From: Catalinimonas niigatensis
Lineage (GTDB): Bacteria > Bacteroidota > Bacteroidia > Cytophagales > Cyclobacteriaceae
Reading direction: 5' to 3'
Assembly: GCF_030506285.1 (NCBI RefSeq)
Contig: NZ_CP119422.1
Location: 4,141,501 to 4,205,500, forward strand
Length of the DNA: 64,000 nt
Numbering within the stretch: the stretch's first letter is position 1; each line of letters opens with the position of its first letter. Below are positions 1-7,681 of the stretch, one piece after another. The notes beneath the pieces were generated by a model. It ran no database searches and had not been told where the DNA came from. It worked only from the letters and a program-made list of their open reading frames with translations. The position numbers and the translations under genes were made by a program.

Positions 1-767
1 TTCTTGGTCTTCACTTTCACCTTGCAGCCTTTGCCTTTGGTATCTACGCTGGTCACTTCTGAGCTGGTCATGATTTTGATACCAGACTTTTTGTAGATTT
101 TCTCCAGTTGGCTGGACACTTCTTCATCTTCTACCGGCAGGATGCGGGGCATAAACTCTACCACCGTCACTTCGGTACCGATGGTATGGTAGAAGTAGGC
201 GAACTCTATACCGATGGCGCCTGAGCCTACGACTACCATCTTTTTAGGCTGCTTCTCCATCACCATTGCCTTGCGGTACCCAATGATTTTTTCATTGTCA
301 ATCGGCAGGCTGGGTAACTCACGTGAACGCCCGCCGGTAGCCAGGATGATGTGCTTGGCTTTGTAGGTTTCTTTCTTCTTGTCTTCGCCGGTCACTTCTA
401 CGGTCCCTTTGCCGCTTACTTTGCCGTGACCTACCAGCGTATCTATTTTATTCTTACGGAAAAGGAACTGTATACCTTTGCTCATCTTACCGGCAGTGTT
501 GCGGCTCCGCTGCACCATGCTAGGAAAATCTACCGAATGGTCTTTGATATTGATACCATAATCTTTTGCGTGTTTGATATAGTCGTATACCTGAGCGCTC
601 TTAAGCAGGGCTTTGGTAGGGATACAACCCCAGTTCAGGCAGATTCCTCCCAGTTCTGCTTTTTCTACTACGCCCACTTTCATTCCCAGTTGAGATGCTC
701 TTATTGCTGCTACATAGCCGCCCGGGCCACTCCCGATGACGATGAGATCATAACTTTTATCAGCCAT
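1..767 (-). CDS. lpdA: Dihydrolipoyl dehydrogenase (E3), N-terminal part, cut by the window edge
   Basis: FAD-dependent E3 component of 2-oxoacid dehydrogenase complexes, which reoxidises dihydrolipoamide with NAD+ in the cytoplasm. About 255 residues are visible. The protein starts MADKSYDLIVIGSGPGGY, a Rossmann GxGxxG FAD-binding fold, followed near residue 40 by GGICLNWGCIPTK, where the CxxxxC pair is the redox-active disulfide. A second dinucleotide-binding motif, VVVGSGAIGIEFAYF, follows near residue 180 for NAD. The ATG at 765-767 is the first in frame and lies 22 bases downstream of the inferred transcription start of a good promoter. The C-terminal dimerisation domain with the His-Glu pair lies outside the window. 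The disulfide motif and the two nucleotide-binding motifs make the family call firm; the complex it serves cannot be told from here. Confidence 0.95.
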   Translation of the reverse strand, partial: MADKSYDLIVIGSGPGGYVAAIRASQLGMKVGVVEKAELGGICLNWGCIPTKALLKSAQVYDYIKHAKDYGINIKDHSVDFPSMVQRSRNTAGKMSKGIQFLFRKNKIDTLVGHGKVSGKGTVEVTGEDKKKETYKAKHIILATGGRSRELPSLPIDNEKIIGYRKAMVMEKQPKKMVVVGSGAIGIEFAYFYHTIGTEVTVVEFMPRILPVEDEEVSSQLEKIYKKSGIKIMTSSEVTSVDTKGKGCKVKVKTK

Positions 768-795
768 AATTTTTCTGTATTGGATAGGTTTGGTG

Positions 796-824
796 CAAAA
801 ATAATTGATTTAAACTCTTAACAA
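796..824 (-). promoter_or_regulatory. Bacteroidota-type promoter of lpdA
   Basis: On the minus strand a TTG (824-822) is followed after 18 bases by TATTTTTG (803-796), matching the Bacteroidota sigma-ABfr consensus TTG / TAnnTTTG. Transcription would start near 789, giving a leader of about 22 bases. The spacing is close to the usual 19 bases. Confidence 0.6.
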
Positions 825-1053
825 AATTAGCCCTTTGGACAATTGAAGGCAGAAAAAAAGAAGGACAATGTAAATAACGGGATCAGCACAGATTGGTTGA
901 GGGCACAAACCTACTTTATATGCCTGGCTTTTTTTGCTGGTCAATAGATAGTTTACCGTAGATAACTGCAAATAGCATCAACATTTTGGCCTACAAATGC
1001 TTATCCTATATACTACCACATACCATACATCAGACCAGCAGCGTTGACCATTT

Positions 1054-1749
1054 ATGTCGAAGTATAAGCACATTTTGTTTGATCTGGACCATACCCTCTG
1101 GGATTTTGAAAAGAATGCTACAGAAACCCTGGGCGAATTGTATGAGGCTTTCCAGTTGAATACATTAGGCAACTTCAGCGTCCAGGAGTTTTGCCAGACC
1201 TTCCATAAGGTGAATTATCACCTGTGGGACCTCCACCAGTCAGGTAAATATGACCAACTGAGGTTAAGGGGAGATAGGTTCAAAATGATTTTTACTGAGT
1301 TGGGCGTAGCCGAAGCTTATATTCCCCATGCTATCCAGGATGAATATCTGCGCATATGTCCATCCAAACCCCATGTCTTTCCTTTTGTCCATGATGTGCT
1401 GGCTTATCTGCAATCCCGCTACCAACTCCATATCGTCACCAATGGTTTTTCAGATGTACAGCATATCAAGCTGAGCAGCGCCGAATTGACTCATTACTTC
1501 ACCCATATCGTTACCTCCGATGGTGTCGATTTTCGAAAACCTAATCCCGCTATTTTCCGCCACGTACTGGAGCTCATCGGGGCTAAAGCGTCAGACTGTA
1601 TCATGGTAGGGGATAATTTACTTACCGACATTGCCGGAGCACAGAATGCCAATATTGATTGTATCTACTTCAACCCAAAAAAGATTCCTCATGAAGCTAT
1701 GACTACCTATGAAATTTATAATCTCAACGAACTTAAAGGAATTTTATAA
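1054..1749 (+). CDS. YjjG-family noncanonical pyrimidine nucleotidase (HAD superfamily)
   Basis: A 231-residue HAD subfamily IA phosphatase that resembles YjjG, a housecleaning nucleotidase acting on pyrimidine nucleoside monophosphates. Visible motifs are motif I DLDHTLWDF (residues 10-18, nucleophile and acid/base aspartates), motif II VTNGFSDVQ near 129, the motif III lysine in FRKPNPAIF near 160, and motif IV MVGDNLLTDIAGA near 185. The helical cap between motifs I and II is full length. The start at 1054 gives a cytoplasmic protein with no signal. It stands alone between lpdA and the oxidoreductase pair. The exact substrate is inferred from the family only. Confidence 0.85.
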   Translation: MSKYKHILFDLDHTLWDFEKNATETLGELYEAFQLNTLGNFSVQEFCQTFHKVNYHLWDLHQSGKYDQLRLRGDRFKMIFTELGVAEAYIPHAIQDEYLRICPSKPHVFPFVHDVLAYLQSRYQLHIVTNGFSDVQHIKLSSAELTHYFTHIVTSDGVDFRKPNPAIFRHVLELIGAKASDCIMVGDNLLTDIAGAQNANIDCIYFNPKKIPHEAMTTYEIYNLNELKGIL

Positions 1750-1837
1750 CTTCATTTTCTCTTTATATATTGAGAGCTTAAGGGTCAAATTATTTCATTT
1801 CTTTCAAAATCAGACTCGAACTACTATATTGAAATCC

Positions 1838-1845
1838 TAATTTTG
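1838..1845 (+). promoter_or_regulatory. Possible -7 box upstream of the GMC oxidoreductase
   Basis: TAATTTTG matches the Bacteroidota -7 consensus TAnnTTTG and lies 31 bases before the start codon. No clear TTG -33 element is found at the expected distance, so this is only a half-match. Confidence 0.35.
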
Positions 1846-1876
1846 TAATCTTACTTCAACTAATTTACTTTTAGTA

Positions 1877-3583
1877 ATGTATATCAACGCAAAAGCAAAA
1901 CAGGCTAATACCTACGACGCCATTGTGATCGGCTCAGGTATCAGCGGGGGATGGGCCGCCAAGGAGCTCACCGAAAAAGGACTGAAGACGCTGGTACTGG
2001 AGAGAGGTAGAAATGTGGAACACGTCAAAGACTATCCTACGGCTACCAAAGCTCCCTGGGAACTCCCTCACCGAGACCGGGTATCCCCTGAAGAAATCGC
2101 TGAGCATTATCCCAAGCAAAGCCGTACTGGCTACACCGTCAGAGAATCCAGCAAGCACTGGTTTGTCAAAGACAGTGAGCATCCTTACCAGGAAAACAAG
2201 CGTTTTGACTGGATGCGTGGCTACCATGTAGGAGGACGTTCGCTAATGTGGGGTAGGCATAGCTACCGTTTCAGTGACCTGGATTTTGAAGCCAATGCCC
2301 GCGATGGATTTGGGGTGGATTGGCCTATCCGTTACAAAGAAATTGAACCCTGGTATACGTATGCTGAGAAATTTGCTGGTATTCAGGGGCAAAACGAAGG
2401 ATTAGCACAACTTCCTGATGGTAATTTCCTTCCCCCTATTCCCATGAACTGCCTGGAAGATCACTTCCGCAAAAGCGTAAAGGATAAGTTGGGACGTGTG
2501 ATTACCATGGGCCGTACCGCCAACCTTACTGAAAACCATAATGGGCGCACCAAATGCCAGTTTCGTAATAAATGTATCCGAGGCTGTCCTTATGGTGCTT
2601 ATTTCAGCAGTAATGCCGCTACCTTACCTGCAGCAGCAGCAACCGGCAATCTGACCTTAAGGCCTTTTTCCATTGCCACTTCTATCCTTTATGATGCGGA
2701 GAAAAAAAGAGCTACTGGCGTGCACGTTGTAGATCAGGAAACTATGGAAGACATGGAATTTTACGCAAAGGTGATTTTTGTCTGTGCTTCAGCAATTCCT
2801 TCTACCTCTATCCTGATGAATTCCAAGTCCGATGCTTTTCCCGATGGTATGGGCAACAGCAGCGGAGAGTTGGGACATAACCTGATGGACCACCACTTCC
2901 GCGTAGGTGCCAATGGTGTGTATGATGGGTTTAATGACAAATATTATTATGGCCGTCGTCCTACAGGATTTTATATCCCCCGCTTTCGTAATATAGATAA
3001 AAAGAGCGAGCAAAAAGACTTTATCCGTGGCTACGGATACCAAGGCCAAGGAAGCCGGGAGAACTGGACCTCCGCTGTCAGCGAACTTAATTTTGGTGCT
3101 GGAATGAAAGAAGCCATAGTAGCCCCCGGCCCCTGGTCAATAGGCATGACTGCTTTCGGTGAGACATTGCCATATCATGAGAACAAAATGATGCTCGACT
3201 ACGACAATCTTGATAAGTGGGGACAGCCTACCGTACGCTTTGAAGCTGATTTCAAAGAAAATGAAATGGCGATGCGGAAAGACATGGAAGTAGCGGCTGC
3301 TGAGATGCTGGAAGCTGCCGGGTTAAAAAACATTAATACCTATGATGCCGGAAGCTGGCCTGGATTGGGAATACACGAAATGGGTACTGCCCGTATGGGA
3401 AAAGACCCTAAAACTTCTGTTCTTAACAAGAACAATCAACTCCATGATGTACCCAATGTGTACGTGACTGATGGAGCCTGCATGACTTCAGCAGCCTGTG
3501 TTAACCCTTCATTGACCTATATGGCATTGACTGCCAGAGCGGCCGACCATGCAGTGAATGAGTTGAAAAAAATGAATGTTTAA
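1877..3583 (+). CDS. GMC family oxidoreductase, probable large subunit of a periplasmic sugar or polyol dehydrogenase
   Basis: A 568-residue FAD-dependent GMC oxidoreductase of the gluconate/sorbitol/fructose dehydrogenase large-subunit type. The N-terminus carries the FAD-binding motif IVIGSGISGGWAAKEL. The middle has KCIRGCPYGAYFSSNAAT (near residue 235) and the C-terminus has HEMGTARMG followed by TDGACMTSAACVNPSLT, holding the conserved His and Asn of the active site. It lacks a signal peptide. The gene 26 bases downstream encodes a Tat-signal subunit-3 partner, so the FAD protein is probably carried across the membrane by its partner. The substrate cannot be told from sequence; gluconate, glucoside-3-oxidation or other sugars are possible. 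Confidence 0.9.
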   Translation: MYINAKAKQANTYDAIVIGSGISGGWAAKELTEKGLKTLVLERGRNVEHVKDYPTATKAPWELPHRDRVSPEEIAEHYPKQSRTGYTVRESSKHWFVKDSEHPYQENKRFDWMRGYHVGGRSLMWGRHSYRFSDLDFEANARDGFGVDWPIRYKEIEPWYTYAEKFAGIQGQNEGLAQLPDGNFLPPIPMNCLEDHFRKSVKDKLGRVITMGRTANLTENHNGRTKCQFRNKCIRGCPYGAYFSSNAATLPAAAATGNLTLRPFSIATSILYDAEKKRATGVHVVDQETMEDMEFYAKVIFVCASAIPSTSILMNSKSDAFPDGMGNSSGELGHNLMDHHFRVGANGVYDGFNDKYYYGRRPTGFYIPRFRNIDKKSEQKDFIRGYGYQGQGSRENWTSAVSELNFGAGMKEAIVAPGPWSIGMTAFGETLPYHENKMMLDYDNLDKWGQPTVRFEADFKENEMAMRKDMEVAAAEMLEAAGLKNINTYDAGSWPGLGIHEMGTARMGKDPKTSVLNKNNQLHDVPNVYVTDGACMTSAACVNPSLTYMALTARAADHAVNELKKMNV

Positions 3584-3609
3584 TTCTGATCTTATAATGA
3601 TCTATAGAT

Positions 3610-4182
3610 ATGATGGATAGAAGAACCGCATTAAAAAGAACCGCATTGATGATGGGAGGGGCACTTTCCTCCTCTGCCATCGCCGGTGTACTGAACGGCT
3701 GTAGCGCTAAGAAGGAGCTCAACTGGAAGCCGGTTTTCCTGACCGAAGATCAGGCAGCCGCTACTGCTGAACTTGCTGAGCGCATCATTCCCAAAACGGA
3801 TACTCCCGGAGCCAAAGATGTAGGCATACCGGAATTTATTGACATGATGCTCAACGATGTCTATACTGAAGAGGAGCAGCAGCAATTTGTGGATGGTATT
3901 GTCAAATTGAATCAAGATAGTCAGAGCCAATACAGTGAAGACTTTGCTAATCTAGAACCTGAGCAGATGGATGCTATCATTCAGATGCAGGCTGATGCTG
4001 TAAAAGATTATCAGGGTTCAGGAAAAGCTTTCTTCCTGCTGGCCAAAGAGCTGGTGATGCTGGGCTTCTTTACCTCAGAAGTAGGTGCTACCCAGGTGCT
4101 GCAATATGCGCAAGTACCTGGCCGCTACGAGGGATGTATCTCTATTGAAGAAGCGGGTGGAAGAACTTGGGCTACCGGCTAA
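3610..4182 (+). CDS. Gluconate 2-dehydrogenase subunit 3 family protein with Tat signal
   Basis: A 190-residue small subunit that pairs with GMC dehydrogenases and is thought to act in their export or assembly. The N-terminus, MMDRRTALKRTALMMGGA, has the twin arginine and a hydrophobic stretch that ends in a lipobox-like LNGC near residue 31, so it may be both Tat-exported and lipidated. The mature part has the family's helical pattern (FLTEDQAAATAELAERIIP, then IDMMLND), which matches the subunit-3 family. It is the second gene of a two-gene operon with the GMC oxidoreductase and is followed by a strong terminator. The role as a Tat escort for the flavoprotein is inferred from the missing signal on that partner. 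Confidence 0.85.
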   Translation: MMDRRTALKRTALMMGGALSSSAIAGVLNGCSAKKELNWKPVFLTEDQAAATAELAERIIPKTDTPGAKDVGIPEFIDMMLNDVYTEEEQQQFVDGIVKLNQDSQSQYSEDFANLEPEQMDAIIQMQADAVKDYQGSGKAFFLLAKELVMLGFFTSEVGATQVLQYAQVPGRYEGCISIEEAGGRTWATG

Positions 4183-4212
4183 TACTGGCTTAATTTAATA
4201 GCTTTTAATCAG

Positions 4213-4242
4213 AACCGGAGGCTCAAAGCTTCCGGTTTTTTT
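4213..4242 (+). terminator. Rho-independent terminator of the GMC dehydrogenase operon
   Basis: AACCGGAGGC, loop TCAAA, then GCTTCCGGTT (one G-U pair), followed by a run of T. The T run overlaps the stop codon of the convergent gene on the minus strand. Confidence 0.85.
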
Positions 4243-6538
4243 ATGGCAAATCGTTGAGGGAAACGATATAGGTTTTTCTTCCGTAAATTTTTTTTCCGTC
4301 TTCAGTCCTACCTTCAACAATAATTTCAAATTCGCCTAGCTCGTCCGCGTTTTTGAGAGTCAAAGTATAGGGCTCACTGCCCAGCTTTACTGAAGGCTGC
4401 CAGTGGAGCAATGTCCTGAAGTCAGGCTCGTGGGTTTGCAGTGAGTCTTGCCTGGCAAATTCCTCATAAGGAGTATACAGGTTTACCTGCTCAACTATTG
4501 CTGAAGAAGACAGGGTAGGGAGGTAAGCGTTCCCTTCTTTGGAATAAATGGCAATGGTGCCATCAAAACGATATTCTCCATAGTACGTACGCCGGTTCAC
4601 AGTCTCAATGAATGCAATCTCACTGGGTTGAAAATCTACAATGTGAGTCAGATCGTGTACCAATACGCCATCCAGAAAGACAGAAGGTTCGCCGGGCAAA
4701 AAGGTGCGCGAAGGGATATCAAATACATCCAGATTATAAGTCCCTTTGCTCTCTCTAAGCCGGATACCCGGCATCAGTTCACGGTTTACTTCCACAAAAT
4801 TGGGTAGTGCGATGTAGTCATCCAGATTGATTTCAAAGTTAGGCGCACCGTAAAAGCGGAATTTTTTTTCAGATTGCCTGGAAGTAGTATCCTGTACCGC
4901 AAAAATATCATACTGACTTTTTATCTGAAATCTTTTGCTGTAGTATTCTAACACCTCCTTCAGTATCTGCTCAGGTACAGCAGGCAGAAGGGCAGGGATG
5001 TTTTTCTGCACAAACTTCTTGTCCAGAGCCCAACGCACTTGTAAGCTGGTATCGGCCATTTGTAAGACAATATCCTTTTTGCCCAACACATCTTCTTTGA
5101 TAGGAATCTGAAAGCTTCCGTCTTCTTTGACAAAGTCATACTCAAAATAGGGATTAGTGCCAGGTACGGACAAAACCGCTACCATTCCCGCCACCTCTCC
5201 ATTCAATCCTTCTACTTTTCCACTCACTGTCAGGCTCTCATCTTCTTTGCCATAGCGAATGGCTTGGCCATTGGTCTCTTTTTCTAAAGGTTGAAAAGAG
5301 CTTTGTTTAGTAATCAATATCTGATTGATCCATGCTGTTCTTTCAGCTTCATTCAAAGATTCGGGAATATGGTCATGGTCTATTAAACCGAAAGTATTTT
5401 TATGCCAATGAATGACATTCGTTAAAGGATTGACCTTCCTCACCGTGACTGCCACCTGGGCGGATTTATCTATTCCCGCCAGATGCATATTCACAGCAAA
5501 CTGCTCCCTTGGAAGATAAGTACTTTTGTCCAGGGCAATTTGTATGTCTTGCTCTGTAGTGGTATGGTACAGTACGCGCTGAGCTAGTAGTTTTCCTTCT
5601 TTATCTTGCACACTGAGTTCCAGGATTCCGCCGGGTAAATCTTGATGAGCAATGTCAGACGAGAAAGTAGTATTCTGATATTCTTGTCTGTGCAATAAAA
5701 TATCATGAGATCGCAGGACCAGTGTATATGTTCCTCTGTCACTGTGATGCACATCCATTTTCAATCTATTCCGTTCAAATGCTGCCTGCACTGTAGCGCC
5801 CTGCTGCTGAGGTTTGGGCAATGCTTCCTGAATAGTATCCTGAACACCTTCATCAGAAGTATACATTTCCAGCGCATACTCATTGTCTGGCTCAGGAGTG
5901 ACAGAAAAAAGTGCTTGTCCTGATTGAAATTGCATTTCCGCAAGAGGTATACTATCCTGTAGGCTGATGAGCCTGGCAGAAACCACAGAAGACATGAGCT
6001 CTTCGGGAAGCTGCACCAATACATGATTAGGAATACTTTCTACATACTGTCCGCCTTCAGGAAAGAATTGAATATTCGGACTGAGGTTAGAGACTACCGA
6101 CTGCTGAACGGATATATTATCCTCATAAGGATTTACAATCAAAATGGCTTGTGACCAGAAGGACGCTTCTTCGAAATTTCGCATCCACTGAGTATAGGCT
6201 CTGAACTGATACCAGCCTCCCGAAAGGGTATCCGGCAACTGAATCTGCCCCTTGACCATACCATTTTTGATGCTATAGATACCCTGTAACACCGCTTCCT
6301 GACTGTTTAGAATTTCCACATACAGTACTTTGCTTTCTTCATTCTCTTCCAAACCGGATACAATGCCCTGAAACCAGAGGCTTTCTCCTGTGGCTAAGAC
6401 CTCTTCCGAGAGCTGCACATGCACTGACTCTGAAGGCGATGTATCCTGATCAACTGTCCCTTGAGCATGCAGATGCATCTCTTGTGTAGGTAGCAAAAAA
6501 GCTGACAGCAGCGTACATAATAGTAAAAATGTTTTCAC
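4241..6538 (-). CDS. Large secreted protein with macroglobulin MG2-like domains, third gene of a TonB-receptor operon
   Basis: A 765-residue exported protein with the signal peptide MKTFLLLCTLLSAFLLP. Residues ~40-140 look like an MG2-type beta domain (VHVQLSEEVLATGESLWFQG, then GWYQFRAYTQWMRNF), and a second such unit starts near 330 (ALDKSTYLPREQFAVNM). Around 590-700 there is a segment resembling a TonB-receptor plug (FLDGVLVHDLTHIVDFQPSE), although no barrel follows. The start is GTG at 6538, which overlaps the stop of the DUF4249 gene as GTGA, so translation is coupled. Proteins of this build are common beside TonB receptors in Bacteroidota, but their function is unknown. I infer a surface or periplasmic role with the receptor. 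Confidence 0.75.
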   Translation of the reverse strand: MKTFLLLCTLLSAFLLPTQEMHLHAQGTVDQDTSPSESVHVQLSEEVLATGESLWFQGIVSGLEENEESKVLYVEILNSQEAVLQGIYSIKNGMVKGQIQLPDTLSGGWYQFRAYTQWMRNFEEASFWSQAILIVNPYEDNISVQQSVVSNLSPNIQFFPEGGQYVESIPNHVLVQLPEELMSSVVSARLISLQDSIPLAEMQFQSGQALFSVTPEPDNEYALEMYTSDEGVQDTIQEALPKPQQQGATVQAAFERNRLKMDVHHSDRGTYTLVLRSHDILLHRQEYQNTTFSSDIAHQDLPGGILELSVQDKEGKLLAQRVLYHTTTEQDIQIALDKSTYLPREQFAVNMHLAGIDKSAQVAVTVRKVNPLTNVIHWHKNTFGLIDHDHIPESLNEAERTAWINQILITKQSSFQPLEKETNGQAIRYGKEDESLTVSGKVEGLNGEVAGMVAVLSVPGTNPYFEYDFVKEDGSFQIPIKEDVLGKKDIVLQMADTSLQVRWALDKKFVQKNIPALLPAVPEQILKEVLEYYSKRFQIKSQYDIFAVQDTTSRQSEKKFRFYGAPNFEINLDDYIALPNFVEVNRELMPGIRLRESKGTYNLDVFDIPSRTFLPGEPSVFLDGVLVHDLTHIVDFQPSEIAFIETVNRRTYYGEYRFDGTIAIYSKEGNAYLPTLSSSAIVEQVNLYTPYEEFARQDSLQTHEPDFRTLLHWQPSVKLGSEPYTLTLKNADELGEFEIIVEGRTEDGKKIYGRKTYIVSLNDLP

Positions 6539-7596
6539 CAGAAAGAGGGGGTTTCGGTTGTTACTCCAATCATTAGACTACAATCAAAGCAATAGTCAGA
6601 GGCTTCCGGATCGCCGTCTATGCATTCTCCAAAACCACCGGGCGAGCCTCCCGGACCAGGAGGTATTTCAGAGCGGCTGACAAACACACGTTTTTCTGTT
6701 ACGGAAGAAGCCTGAAAATAACCCAGCACCGGTTCCGTATCATCATTGACATTATAGACATTGCCGGGAATCGGAGCAGGGGGTGGCGCAAATACAGAGC
6801 CTGAATTTTCCTGCTGCTCCTGCACATTTTCCCAAAAGTTATACGCTCTTTCTGACAAACCATATTGTTTCACCAACAAACTATAGCGGCGCTGAAGTTT
6901 TCTTCCGCTTTTTTGTACAAAATTAATCTTCCGCCTCTCTATCCGGTCTCTGCTTAGTCCCTGGGTAGAGGCGATATTCAGGTAACGGGTCTGGGTACCG
7001 GATTGATAACAGGTCGGAATATTGAATTGTCCGGGCCTGACAAGCGGAGCAGTAAATTCATAGGTTTCTGTCCAGCTCCAGCGGTAATAAGCATTCTTGT
7101 TTTCTCCACTACCAGTATTTAGATAAAACTGCAAACCCCATTCATCCAGGATGGTTCCGATGGAGCTTTCATAGGGACGACTATCCAGTTCAAAGTAGAT
7201 GTTGTCTATAGAAGGCACGTCAGGCATGGTCTCAGGAAGCGAGGCATAAGTTCTTCCATTAGGAGCAATGATGTGCAGGCGATAGCTTTTTCCTGAATTT
7301 CCCTGAAAAAAGTTAGGATCTGTCTCATATTCTCCCGCATCCACCTCCGTTAAATCCGTTCTGTTCTCTTCCTGATCGGTGATATACACTTGTGCATCAC
7401 TTAAGGGGTTAGCTTCGTAAGTCTGTAAGCTGGATGATGTGTAAGCAAGCTTTACCACATAAGGCTCATTGGCATTAGTGATGATACCATCTACCACCAG
7501 CAATGGCTCTCCGGATAGAGACTCATCCAGCTCTAAGCGCTCTACGCAAGTACTCAACAGCATCAGGCATCCTATCCATAGTGTAGCTTGCTTCAT
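6535..7596 (-). CDS. DUF4249 lipoprotein
   Basis: A 353-residue lipoprotein. I chose the ATG at 7596 rather than an upstream TTG at 7623, because it opens directly into the signal MKQATLWIGCLMLLSTC, with lipobox LLST-C at residue 17. The mature start (residues ~25-120) has the DUF4249 pattern: LLVVDGIITNANEPYVVKL, then SDAQVYITDQEENRTDL and YETDPNFFQGNSGKSYRLHI, a beta-sandwich like that of surface-exposed lipoproteins. The C-terminus is rich in Cys (ECIDGDPEASDYCFDCS). The gene sits between the TonB receptor and the MG2-like protein in the same direction. DUF4249 proteins regularly accompany TonB receptors and probably act as substrate-binding surface lipoproteins, but no ligand is known. 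Confidence 0.85.
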   Translation of the reverse strand: MKQATLWIGCLMLLSTCVERLELDESLSGEPLLVVDGIITNANEPYVVKLAYTSSSLQTYEANPLSDAQVYITDQEENRTDLTEVDAGEYETDPNFFQGNSGKSYRLHIIAPNGRTYASLPETMPDVPSIDNIYFELDSRPYESSIGTILDEWGLQFYLNTGSGENKNAYYRWSWTETYEFTAPLVRPGQFNIPTCYQSGTQTRYLNIASTQGLSRDRIERRKINFVQKSGRKLQRRYSLLVKQYGLSERAYNFWENVQEQQENSGSVFAPPPAPIPGNVYNVNDDTEPVLGYFQASSVTEKRVFVSRSEIPPGPGGSPGGFGECIDGDPEASDYCFDCSLMIGVTTETPSFW

Positions 7597-7681
7597 GTGT
7601 GTGTATTTATTTTTAATGGCCAAATAGAATGTCCGAAATTATATACATGCCTCCGGGTAAAGATATGATATGGGCATTTCA

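Noticed and set aside
351-821. A 156-residue plus-strand frame over the start of the window
   Set aside because: It lies entirely antisense to the dihydrolipoyl dehydrogenase gene, which has clear family motifs and a promoter.
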